This document shows, one piece after another, positions 56,201-64,000 of a DNA stretch of 64,000 nt; the first letter of the stretch is position 1, and each line of letters starts with the position of its first letter. The DNA is from Rhizophagus clarus (Eukaryota > Glomeromycota > Glomeromycetes > Glomerales > Glomeraceae): the NCBI GenBank assembly GCA_015698045.1, contig BLAL01000040.1, positions 474,501-538,500 on the forward strand, read 5' to 3'. A model generated the notes under the pieces. That model had not been told where the DNA came from, made no database searches, and saw only the letters and a program-made list of their open reading frames with translations. Both the position numbers and the translations under genes were made by a program.

Positions 56201-56737
56201 GTAAATTTGATATTAGTGAATATTATAAATACAGTAGTATCATTAGGTTTTCAAGATTTTTTAATATCGTATCGTTCGTGCGCGCGCATTTCCTCCTTTT
56301 CTTTCTAAATCGCATTTTTTATATGTAATACAAAATAAACGAACCAGAAAAAATTGGTAAATAATTAAGATGTTTTTTTTTTGTTCTTCACAAATAAAAT
56401 TTTGTTTTTTTTTTTTTTTAAAGCAGAGGAACAAATTTTTATAAAGATGATAGTGGTTATATAAGACGTGAGATTGCCATGTGAAGAGAATTTGATTAAC
56501 CATATCAGTCTAATAACAACACTGTTAAATAAATAAAGGGATTTTTGCTCGGTTTGAACTCCCAAGAAAAACAGGAAAAAAAAGAAAAGCTTTCCCTGTA
56601 AATCTATCGCAATCTTTCTATAAATCCACAAATGCGTAACAAATATATATTATTTTATTGGTGTTACCAAGTACAGTAATTCGTTGGTGTTTGAAATCTG
56701 TGATTTCTAGTCATATTGTAAATGCGCTTATAGCGGG
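56201..56737. other. Intergenic DNA
   Basis: A short GC-rich CGTGCGCGCGCATTT word near 56276-56290 stands out from the A+T background. No gene was recognised; two overlapping minus-strand frames (56261-56631) have no motifs. Confidence 0.4.
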
Positions 56738-57040
56738 ATGGTGATTGGTACCTTAGTTTATGGTTCAAGTTATTTTATTATACACAATAGAAATAATAAC
56801 AATAATAATAATAATAATGAAGCAACAAAATTTGTTGAAGATGTTTTGCGCGATGCTGCTTTAGAAACATTAATGAGTTTTATAGTAAAAGTAGCCGTTC
56901 CAAAAATTATGAGATATAAAACATATAAAGAAATTGCAAATTTTAGTAAAAAAGTCTCTTTCTTAACATTAACATTAAAGAAGATTACAAACTTTATCAC
57001 ATATTTTGACAAGATCTTGTGGGAGTATATTTTTATATAA
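56738..57040 (+). CDS. Small hypothetical protein with Asn run
   Basis: A 100-codon frame between the third and fourth BTB-SPRY genes. It begins with a hydrophobic stretch (VIGTLVYGSSYFIIH, possible membrane anchor), then an (AAT)n-coded run of nine or ten Asn, then a helical part (FVEDVLRDAALETLMSFIVK). No homology is recognised. The Asn run could come from a microsatellite, and the frame could be spurious. Low confidence that it is expressed. Confidence 0.3.
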   Translation: MVIGTLVYGSSYFIIHNRNNNNNNNNNEATKFVEDVLRDAALETLMSFIVKVAVPKIMRYKTYKEIANFSKKVSFLTLTLKKITNFITYFDKILWEYIFI

Positions 57041-57715
57041 TTAGAAAATTATTATTAGCGATAAAGTACGTATTTTTTTTTTTTTGTAAATTGAAAAAAA
57101 GTATCGTTAGCTTATGAAATAGTTTAATCAGTAGTTTAATTAGGTAGGAAAATTTCTTTGATAATCACTGCAACACTAATTTTAAAATTGATTTTCTACT
57201 ATTATGTACTACTGTGTATAATATGTAATACAATCTATTATCCTTTTAGTAAAATTAAATTATTCTAACTCTTTCCATATTTAAACTTCTCATATTTCTT
57301 CATTCATTTAAATTATTTTTCTTCTCGAATTATTTTGATCGTGCAACCTCTTTCTATTACGTTATTACAATGCTAACATTAAATTGTATTATTGAAGTTA
57401 CTGTCGCGTTAAATTAAATTTTACCAAAAAAAAATAAATAATATATATTTCTTTAAATCCCTCAAATTTATTATTAGATGTCACATGTGGTAAATCAACG
57501 GGAATAACAGGAATTTTATTTTTTTCTTTTTAAAAAAGTAAACAAATAACATTTATGTCTTCAAATCATATGCTTTTTAATAAAAAATTTCTCATGTTAT
57601 CCGAATTTGTTAAGCCACAACATTTCTCCAAATTTCGAAAAAAAAAACAAAAAAAAAAAAAAAATCTTTTCTTCTCTTTTCCTTATTCTTTTTTTTCTTC
57701 AAAAAAATTTAAATT
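57041..57715. promoter_or_regulatory. Intergenic region upstream of BTB-SPRY gene 4
   Basis: A+T-rich. From 57640 an A-rich run (A9 C A15) is followed by a pyrimidine tract (TCTTTTCTTCTCTTTTCC) and a T8 run, ending about 15 bases before the ATG. This again is a homopolymer A/T promoter-like element, here in A-then-T order. Confidence 0.45.
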
Positions 57716-59143
57716 ATGACAACTTTTTTCAAAACAAAAACAAATCAAAATAAACCATCTGTACGAGGAAAATCATTAGAAAATGATTTGAGAGCTTTAT
57801 TAAATGATGAAAGATCTTTTGATATTTCTTTAAAATGTTCTGATGGAGTTACGTTACGTGCATGTAAAAATATCTTAGCAACTCGTAGTGATGTATTCAA
57901 TAATATTATCTTTAACAAATCAAAAGCAGAAATTAAAAATATTATATTTACAAGGATTAATTCTACAATTATGAAAGTTATATTGGAATTTTTATATACT
58001 TCAAATATTAAAAAAGTGGATTTGTCAGTTAAAGAATTTATAGATATGTATTATGCAGCAAGTTGTTTTAAATTGAGTGAACTTCAAAAAGATATTATAG
58101 AATTTACCAAGAAAATTTTAAAAGATGGTGATAAAGATTTGGGTAAACAACTTTTATCTCAATATGTTGAAATATTTGCTATAAAAAGTTATAATGGAAT
58201 GTCAAAATTATTGATTGATTCTGTGGCAAAATTTAGATTAAATCCTTTAGAAGATGATTCTTTATCTTTATTAGGATTAAAATATCTTTTATCAAAAACA
58301 TTTGAAATCAAAGTACCTTTTGCTACTACAGAATTTGAATTATTTAAATATACTTTAATCAAGATTAAAAAATTGATCATCAAAGGTTATTTACCTACTC
58401 ATGATTCAACATTTAACATGGATTATGAACCAATCATTGTTAAAGGAATACAAAAACAATTGAAACCATTATTACCTTATTTTGATTTACATCGAATGGA
58501 TTTCATGTGTATCATGAATTATATTGAACCTTTAAATATTTTTCCTTCTGAAAGAATGTTAGATGCTTATCGTTGTAAAATTGATGAAAATATTTCCGCT
58601 CAAGAAAATGAATCAAGATTAATTCGTGGAATTCCTATTTTTAGATGGCAAGCTTATCATGAAAGAATCATCGAATTAAATTATGGTTTTCAAGTTTCAA
58701 AGGATGGATTCACTGTACAAGTTAATGATAATTCCATTAAATCTATGATAGCGGATATGTTGATCAAAGGAAAAGGAATTTATGAATGGGATATCGTGAT
58801 TGAAAAATTACATAAAACTGTTTGGATTGGAATATGTGATTATGATAAAACATTAGAAGAAAATGTTATAATATATATTCAAAAATATCATGGATGGGTT
58901 CTTTGTTCTGATGGTTATATTTATCATAAGAAAGATTGTAAACGTTATGGTACTGAATTGAAAGAAGGTGATATTATTACTATTCATTTGAATATGACTG
59001 AAAAATCTGTCGCCTTCTCGATTAATGGTGAAAAACATCCGATTGTTTCTGATTGGAAAATAACTTCTAAAATTATTCCTGTTGTTTCATTAAGACAAGG
59101 AAGTAAATTACGCATACAACCTCATTTAAACGAATTATCTTAG
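57716..59143 (+). CDS. BTB-BACK-SPRY protein 4
   Basis: 475 codons, intronless. BTB at residues about 22-125 (ENDLRALLNDERSFDISLKC, NILATRSDVFNNIIFN, ILEFLYTSNIKKVDL), BACK-like at about 130-245 (KQLLSQYVEIFAIKSYNGMS, LIDSVAKFRLNPLEDDS), SPRY-like at about 320-470 (SKDGFTVQVNDNSIKSMIAD, MLIKGKGIYEWDIVIEKLHK, VWIGICDYDK, GWVLCSDGYIYHKKDCKRY, ITIHLNMTEKSVAFSING, VSLRQGSKLRIQ). Pairs with protein 3 by shared words. The usual LGSDG and NWK residues are changed to LCSDG and DCK, so the ligand face may differ. Last of the tandem set, 1.5 kb beyond the third. Confidence 0.9.
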   Translation: MTTFFKTKTNQNKPSVRGKSLENDLRALLNDERSFDISLKCSDGVTLRACKNILATRSDVFNNIIFNKSKAEIKNIIFTRINSTIMKVILEFLYTSNIKKVDLSVKEFIDMYYAASCFKLSELQKDIIEFTKKILKDGDKDLGKQLLSQYVEIFAIKSYNGMSKLLIDSVAKFRLNPLEDDSLSLLGLKYLLSKTFEIKVPFATTEFELFKYTLIKIKKLIIKGYLPTHDSTFNMDYEPIIVKGIQKQLKPLLPYFDLHRMDFMCIMNYIEPLNIFPSERMLDAYRCKIDENISAQENESRLIRGIPIFRWQAYHERIIELNYGFQVSKDGFTVQVNDNSIKSMIADMLIKGKGIYEWDIVIEKLHKTVWIGICDYDKTLEENVIIYIQKYHGWVLCSDGYIYHKKDCKRYGTELKEGDIITIHLNMTEKSVAFSINGEKHPIVSDWKITSKIIPVVSLRQGSKLRIQPHLNELS

Positions 59144-59783
59144 ACATTCAAATTTTGTTACTTTAAAAATGATTGAGCATATAGGTCTTTATTTATTTAA
59201 ATATAATTTATATCGTAAATAAAATTTTTATTATTCATTTTTGGTTTCTATTATTCATTACATGTAAAAAATTTTAACGCGAGAAATCACGTATTCAGCA
59301 TAAAGCCTACTTACTGCATACTGTAAGCTAATTTTTTTTTTTTTTTTTATTGTACTTCAAAAAATTAATCATTTAATTTGAACTATTATTAGGATCGTAG
59401 TATGTTCTCCGAGATTTTCCTAAATGAGAGTTCACTGCGCATAATAAAATAGTCTGGACCGTTTAACAAACAATAAAACTTACTAAGAATGGAAATTAAA
59501 AAAATATTATTGTATCATATGGTTACATTTCAGTTACCTCATTACATAATTTTATCATGAATATTATTAATTAGGTCAAAAAACAAAGTGATAACCCTCG
59601 ATTTTTCTAGAAAATTTTATCCGGATCACCGGTTGAAACGTTACGACGTTACGTTGCATTTTTCAAACAATAACCAACTGCGTTACATCATGCATTGAGA
59701 AAAATACAAAAGCAATATAAAGATTTTTATATATAAAAAGGCATTTGTACATTTAGGTACGTTTGGCCATTTTTTTTTTAACA
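59144..59783. other. Intergenic DNA between the BTB-SPRY and HMG genes
   Basis: A T18-like run at about 59333-59350 and moderate-GC words near 59610-59660 (CCGGATCACCGGTTG, TTACGACGTTACG) stand out. No gene or RNA was recognised. A T run ends about six bases before the HMG gene's ATG. Confidence 0.4.
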
Positions 59784-61277
59784 ATGGGTAAACCTAAAAA
59801 TCAACGAGTTGGCGGGTTCTATGCACCTGACCCGGATAAACCCGACGAGGAAATTGCAAATGAGTCTATTCATTTGCTTAATGATATAGGAATAGATGAA
59901 TTGCTGATTAATTCGAAAGTAACTCGACGTTTTAAACAACAAGAGAAACTAAAAAGAATTGGAGTTATCAAATCTATAAAACCTCCACGGCCTCAAAATA
60001 GGTTTATTTTATATAAACGGAATAAATTGCGTAGCCCTGAATTTAAAAAAAGACTGAAGGTAGATAAAAAAGTTAAAGATACATCAAAAGAAATAGCAGA
60101 GCGTTGGAAAAATGAGACGGAAGAGGTCATAAAGTTTTTCTGTGCTCTTGAAAGGATGGCCGAAAAAAGGCATAGAAAAATTTATGGAGATGGATATAAA
60201 TATATAAAAGAGAAAAGACGAAAATCTAAAAATAAAAAAGAATCATCGGTGTCATGTGACTATACTTCAACCGAATCACATGCTTCCCAATCTTCGACAG
60301 ATTCTACCTCATCAACGCCAAACTTGATTTCGCAGAATCAAAATATCATGAAAGATGCTAATTCTGAAGATTATTTGGCCAATTACACTCCTGAAAATTT
60401 TGCTTCATCCAACTTGATTTCGCAGGATCAAAACATCATAGATGCCAACTTCGCTTTTGAAGGTTTTACCTCACCCAACTTGTTTTCGAAGAATCAAAAC
60501 GTCACGGAAGATGGTACCAATTCTGAAGATTACTTGGGATCGTACAATTCCAACTTGACCAATTGCTCATTTGAGAATTTCACTTCACCCAACTTGAATT
60601 CACAGAATCAAGACTTAATTAATAACGCCCCCGACTTGATTTCGCAAAATCATAGCATAATGAATTATGAAAATTTTGAAAACCTTGTCTTCTTACTCGG
60701 TTGTGATGATTTTGGAAACCTTGTCTTACTCGATTGTGAAAATTTTGGAAACTCTATCTTACCCAACTTTCAAAATCAAAACATAATGAATTGTGAAAAT
60801 TTTGGAAATTCTATTTTACCCTTTCAAGATCAAAACATAATGTATTATGAAAATTTTGGAAACCTTGTCTTACCCAGCATTCAAAATCAAAACATAATGA
60901 ATTGTGAAAATTTTGGAAATCCTGTCTTACCCATCTTTCAAAATCAAAACATAATGAATTGTGAAAATTTTGGAAATTCTATTTTACCCTTTCAAGATCA
61001 AAACATAATGTATTATGAAAATCCTGTCTTAGCCATCTTTCAAAATCAAAACATAATGAATTATATCTTACCCAACTCTCAGAATCTGAATGCCCCCCTC
61101 GAAAATTACTCGAGATCACACAATCACAACTTGACCAACTATTCTACCTCGTCCAACTTGAATTTACAGAATGACAATTTAACTAATCCTCCTACCTTAA
61201 CCGAGGAAAATCCGATAGAACCTGAAACATTCTGTTTCAGGGAATCTACAAAAACCAACTTAACTGGAAGTCTATAA
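59784..61277 (+). CDS. HMG-box protein (MATA_HMG type) with C-terminal 18-19-aa repeats
   Basis: Start taken at ATG 59784 (ACAATGG, A at -3 and G at +4). The frame stays open 21 bases upstream but with no earlier ATG. HMG box at residues about 68-140: PPRPQNRFILYKRNKLRSPE, then KDTSKEIAERWKNETEEVIK and RMAEKRHRKIYGDGYKYI, with a Lys/Arg tail (KEKRRKSKNKK) likely to serve as nuclear signal. This is the sequence-specific MATA_HMG type, expanded in arbuscular mycorrhizal fungi. The rest is Asn/Gln/Ser-rich. About 60720-61070 encodes some six copies of ENFGN.(I/V)LP.FQNQNIMN, 54-57 bp each. Likely a transcription factor; the repeats are low-complexity and may vary between strains. Confidence 0.85.
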   Translation: MGKPKNQRVGGFYAPDPDKPDEEIANESIHLLNDIGIDELLINSKVTRRFKQQEKLKRIGVIKSIKPPRPQNRFILYKRNKLRSPEFKKRLKVDKKVKDTSKEIAERWKNETEEVIKFFCALERMAEKRHRKIYGDGYKYIKEKRRKSKNKKESSVSCDYTSTESHASQSSTDSTSSTPNLISQNQNIMKDANSEDYLANYTPENFASSNLISQDQNIIDANFAFEGFTSPNLFSKNQNVTEDGTNSEDYLGSYNSNLTNCSFENFTSPNLNSQNQDLINNAPDLISQNHSIMNYENFENLVFLLGCDDFGNLVLLDCENFGNSILPNFQNQNIMNCENFGNSILPFQDQNIMYYENFGNLVLPSIQNQNIMNCENFGNPVLPIFQNQNIMNCENFGNSILPFQDQNIMYYENPVLAIFQNQNIMNYILPNSQNLNAPLENYSRSHNHNLTNYSTSSNLNLQNDNLTNPPTLTEENPIEPETFCFRESTKTNLTGSL

Positions 61278-62391
61278 AAAGTCAATATAATAACTTTTCA
61301 AAAAGATCCACAAAAATGATTCGAAAGGATTCCTTTGAGCCGCTGACATTAATGGCCTAATTTGGATTATTTGTCATTGCATGTAAGGAATTTCCGTGTC
61401 GTTATCCAGATTCTAAATAACTCACTAATTGTTTTATTTCTAATTATATTGTTGCTCAGGCTCTCATGGATAATAATCTATATCTAATAACGGAGTTCGC
61501 GGGCCCCGAACACCTCTCATGTAACTCATACATGATACATGAGAGGTGTTCGGGGCCCTGACAAATGAGCCAAGCTGGGCCATTTATGTCCGCGGCTCAA
61601 AGGAAGTCTTTCGGATTGTTTTTGCGGTTCCTTTTGTATATTATTATACTTACTTTTCATACACTTTCACGCTTAAAAAATTTACAAATTATATTATACG
61701 GATTGACTCTTTTCCTTCTAGGATAAATTATACGTATTCATTTATAGAAATGCAAATTCTATTTTATTGCCGTACCTTTTTTTTATTTCTTTAACTTATT
61801 TAGCTATATTACGTATTTGTAATGAAAACTATCATTTTATTATTAAAAAAAAATAAAAAATCGGAAGTAGCCAACAGATTTACTAATTACACAATAACCT
61901 TTTGTTCTTTGTATGAAAATTATTGTAAATAAGGCACTGAATTATGAAGAAATGATATCATTTCATTATCGACTCTTTTGTACTATTGGAAAATCAATTT
62001 TTGAAATTAAATTATAACATCATTCATAGCTAATTCATATCTCATTATCTCATTCATAGCTACGCATTGCACACTTGCACAGTATAAATAAAGATTTTCA
62101 ATGTTATGGCATAACTATCTTTAGAAATCGGAGTAGTATATCCGAAACAAGCATTAACTTATTTAAGTATCAATAATTCATGCTTCCTTTCATAAATTCT
62201 TTATAAGGTTAAATGATTCCTTAAAGAAAAGATAATTAAATTTAATTGGTTTCGTTGTTAAAGTAACACTACATATCAATAACGCGATCGACGCATACTA
62301 CGCATACTATATGCACGGTTTTATATACGTTCATTCCCGCTGAAAATTCAAAAAAAAAAAAATTTTTTTTTTCTCGAATAATAATTACAAA
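61278..62391. other. Intergenic DNA between the two HMG genes
   Basis: A+T-rich apart from the perfect hairpin at 61501-61558, annotated separately. An A12T10 tract at about 62350-62372 lies just before the second HMG gene. The 82-codon frame from 61546 overlaps the hairpin and is not convincing. Confidence 0.45.
61501..61558. repeat. Perfect 23-bp inverted repeat, 12-nt loop
   Basis: Arms 61501-61523 (GGGCCCCGAACACCTCTCAT plus GTA) and 61536-61558 are exact reverse complements, with loop ACTCATACATGA. The arms are far richer in G+C than the surroundings. Either strand would fold into a very stable hairpin. It could be an RNA hairpin, a MITE-like insertion or a protein-binding palindrome. 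Confidence 0.9.
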
Positions 62392-63600
62392 ATGGAATAT
62401 ACCTTCTCCGAAAGCTTCCAATCTGATGAACAAATTATTAATGAATCGACTTATAAATTTTTTTTGGATATGAATACTTTGTTGACAAACAGAGAAGGAT
62501 TAAGTCATCCGCCAAAATCTCAAAATGCGTTTATTTTATATAGGAATAACAAGATGGCCAGTCCCGAATTTAAGAATAGACCAGCTCGAAAGAAAAGAGC
62601 TTGTGATATTTCGAAAGAAATAGCTGTCCTCTGGAATAGGGAACCAGAAAATATAAAATCACTCTTCCGTGCTCTTGCAAGAATAGCTAAACGAATGAAT
62701 TCCGAAATTTATGGACAAAGAACCGAAAATGAAGGGGATGAAACAGCACAAGAAACACACGATTTGATAGTAACAACACCACAACAAGAATGCTATTATC
62801 CTTCTTGGGATGGAGGGGATGGAACAGCACAAGAAACACACGATTTGATTGTAACAACACTACAACAAGGATACTATTATCCCTTTGGTGATGGAGGGGA
62901 TGAAACAGCACAAGAAACACACGATTTTGTTGTAACAACACTACAACAAGGATACTATTGTCCCTCTGGGGCACAAGGAACACACGATTTGATAGTAACA
63001 ACACCACAACAAGGATACTATTATCCCTCTGGTGATGGAGGGGATGAAACAGCGCAAGAAACACACGATTTGATTGTATCAACATTACAACAAGGACACT
63101 ATTATCCTTCCGGAGATGGAGGGGATGAAACAGCACAAGAAACACACGATTTGATTGTAACAACACTACAACAGGGATACTATTATCCCCCCGGGGATGG
63201 AGAGGATGGAACAGTACAAGAAACACACGATTTGATTGTAACAACCCCACAACAAGGATGCTATTATCCTTCTTGGGATGGAGGGGATAGAACAGCACAA
63301 GAAACACACAATTTGATTGTAACAACACTACAACAAGGATACTATTATCCCTCCAGTGATGGAGGGGATGGAACAGCACAAGAAACACACGATTTGATTG
63401 TAACAACACTACAACAAGGATATTATTATCCTTCTTGGGACGGAGGGGATGAAACAGCACAAGAAACACACGATTTGATTGTAACAACACCACAACAAGA
63501 ATGCTATTATCCTTCTTGGGATGGAGGGGATGGAACAGCACAAGAAACACACGATTTGATTGTAACAACACTACAACAAGGACACTATTTTCTCTCTTAG
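62392..63600 (+). CDS. HMG-box protein (MATA_HMG type) with 27-aa tandem repeats
   Basis: 402 codons from ATG 62392. HMG box at residues about 38-108: SHPPKSQNAFILYRNNKMAS, PEFKNRPARKKRACDISKEI, AVLWNREPENIKSLFRALAR, then a nuclear-type basic end (KRMNSEIYGQ). From residue 116 to the end are 11 copies of a 27-aa unit, consensus GDETAQETHDLIVTTLQQGY then YYPSGDGG, encoded by an 81-bp minisatellite at about 62736-63600 with one shortened copy (near 62970). The last copy has a TGG-to-TAG change that ends the protein. A twelfth unit follows at 63601-63660 in another frame. The DNA-level identity of the units points to recent expansion. Predicted transcription factor; the repeat domain has no known role. 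Confidence 0.85.
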   Translation: MEYTFSESFQSDEQIINESTYKFFLDMNTLLTNREGLSHPPKSQNAFILYRNNKMASPEFKNRPARKKRACDISKEIAVLWNREPENIKSLFRALARIAKRMNSEIYGQRTENEGDETAQETHDLIVTTPQQECYYPSWDGGDGTAQETHDLIVTTLQQGYYYPFGDGGDETAQETHDFVVTTLQQGYYCPSGAQGTHDLIVTTPQQGYYYPSGDGGDETAQETHDLIVSTLQQGHYYPSGDGGDETAQETHDLIVTTLQQGYYYPPGDGEDGTVQETHDLIVTTPQQGCYYPSWDGGDRTAQETHNLIVTTLQQGYYYPSSDGGDGTAQETHDLIVTTLQQGYYYPSWDGGDETAQETHDLIVTTPQQECYYPSWDGGDGTAQETHDLIVTTLQQGHYFLS

Positions 63601-63713
63601 AATGGAGGGATAGAACAGCACAAGAAACACACGATTTGATTGTAACAATACCCGACAAGAACACTAAAAACACACAATTATTAAATTGTTCCTTATTCCT
63701 CCTGAAAAGTTAA
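63601..63713 (+). pseudogene. Orphaned 3' end of the HMG repeat gene
   Basis: Downstream of the TAG a further repeat unit (RTAQETHDLIVT) and a different end (IPDKNTKNTQLLNCSLFLLKS) remain open, displaced by one base because GGGGAT has become GGGAT. Before these two changes the protein would have had a twelfth repeat and about 20 further residues. Confidence 0.7.
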
Positions 63714-63751
63714 TATAGCACAAAAAATCAACTGGTTATCTATTAAATAAC

Positions 63752-63811
63752 ATCTTCCATATCGTTGCCAAAACAGAATGGTGGGTCTGTCTTGACAATG
63801 ATATGGAAGAT
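63752..63811. repeat. Imperfect 26-bp inverted repeat, 8-nt loop
   Basis: ATCTTCCATATCGTTGCCAA (continuing AACAGA) pairs with TCTGTCTTGACAATGATATG (continuing GAAGAT) with three mismatches, around loop ATGGTGGG. It lies about 40-100 bases after the orphaned end of the HMG gene. It could act in 3'-end formation or be a small RNA hairpin. Confidence 0.8.
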
Positions 63812-64000
63812 ATATACTTAATGGATAGTTGGTTGGTTTTGTTATGTTGCTTTTCATCATGGAATATAACGAATGCTGATAGTAACAATATAATTTTATA
63901 TTAGGCTTTGGATATTGGTTATTATATTATTAAAATTAAATAAAACTAATTTGGCTCTTATAATTACTTTATTTATTTAAATATTATTTTTTTTTATTAT
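63812..64000. other. A+T-rich end of window
   Basis: Nothing recognised. Confidence 0.4.

Noticed and set aside
56531-56560. GGTTTGAACTCCC, resembling a tRNA T-arm
   Set aside because: No matching A-box or acceptor stem nearby.
61546-61794. An 82-codon plus-strand frame
   Set aside because: It begins inside the perfect hairpin and has no motif or codon pattern of a gene.
62736-63660. CRISPR-like array
   Set aside because: Units are contiguous coding repeats without unique spacers, in a eukaryotic gene.
62687-63673. A 328-codon minus-strand frame across the HMG repeats
   Set aside because: It is the complement of an 81-bp repeat whose period is a multiple of three. The plus-strand frame has the HMG box and a proper start.
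1-64000. tRNA, rRNA or mitochondrial origin
   Set aside because: No cloverleaf-like or rRNA-like stretch was found by eye, and spliceosomal-type introns and nuclear transposons argue for nuclear DNA.

Overview
The window looks like nuclear DNA of an arbuscular mycorrhizal fungus (Glomeromycotina, Rhizophagus-like). This is inferred from the very high A+T content, intronless BTB-SPRY and HMG-box paralogues in lineage-expanded style, repeat-family genes of a kind I recall from Rhizophagus, and a dense nest of transposable elements. No rRNA, tRNA or CRISPR was recognised.

Positions 1-50,100 are almost entirely mobile DNA, much of it nested. The largest element is a 12.8 kb Polinton/Maverick-type fossil (7128-19947). 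It has 659-bp terminal inverted repeats and a 7-bp flanking duplication (CCTTGAG), and it sits inside a degraded minus-strand repeat-family gene whose parts lie on both sides (4083-7127 and 19955-20077). It carries an SF3 helicase, a PolB-type polymerase region, an A32/FtsK-type packaging ATPase, small zinc-ribbon proteins, a retroviral-type integrase and, unexpectedly, a Gag-like gene followed by a retropepsin-like protease. A second, more decayed relative (25.7-32.2 kb) contains the same Gag-like/protease block and has taken further insertions.

Around these lie DNA transposons whose ends can be set from the sequence. Three elements have 9-bp target duplications and are Mutator-like in that respect: 352-1978, 38090-39810 and 41723-44732. 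The first two are inverted copies of one element, about 36 kb apart. A 166-bp MITE (47480-47645), also with a 9-bp duplication, lies inside a 3.3-kb hAT element (46775-50109) that has an 8-bp duplication. A 3.4-kb Tc1/mariner-like element (33654-37039) carries, besides its intron-containing transposase, a second multi-exon gene on the opposite strand. Several tandem arrays with units of about 55-115 bp fill the gaps.

Positions 51,000-64,000 are the gene-bearing part. Four tandem, same-strand, intronless BTB-BACK-SPRY genes (51034-59143) fall into two similar pairs, and each has a poly(dT)/poly(dA) tract shortly before its ATG. Two HMG-box genes of MATA_HMG type follow (59784-61277 and 62392-63600). 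Each ends in an in-frame coding minisatellite (18-19 aa and 27 aa units). A perfect 23-bp inverted repeat lies between them and an imperfect 26-bp hairpin lies downstream. The BTB-SPRY proteins would be expected to act as substrate adaptors for Cullin-3 ubiquitin ligases, and the HMG proteins as DNA-binding regulators. Both roles rest on family knowledge only.
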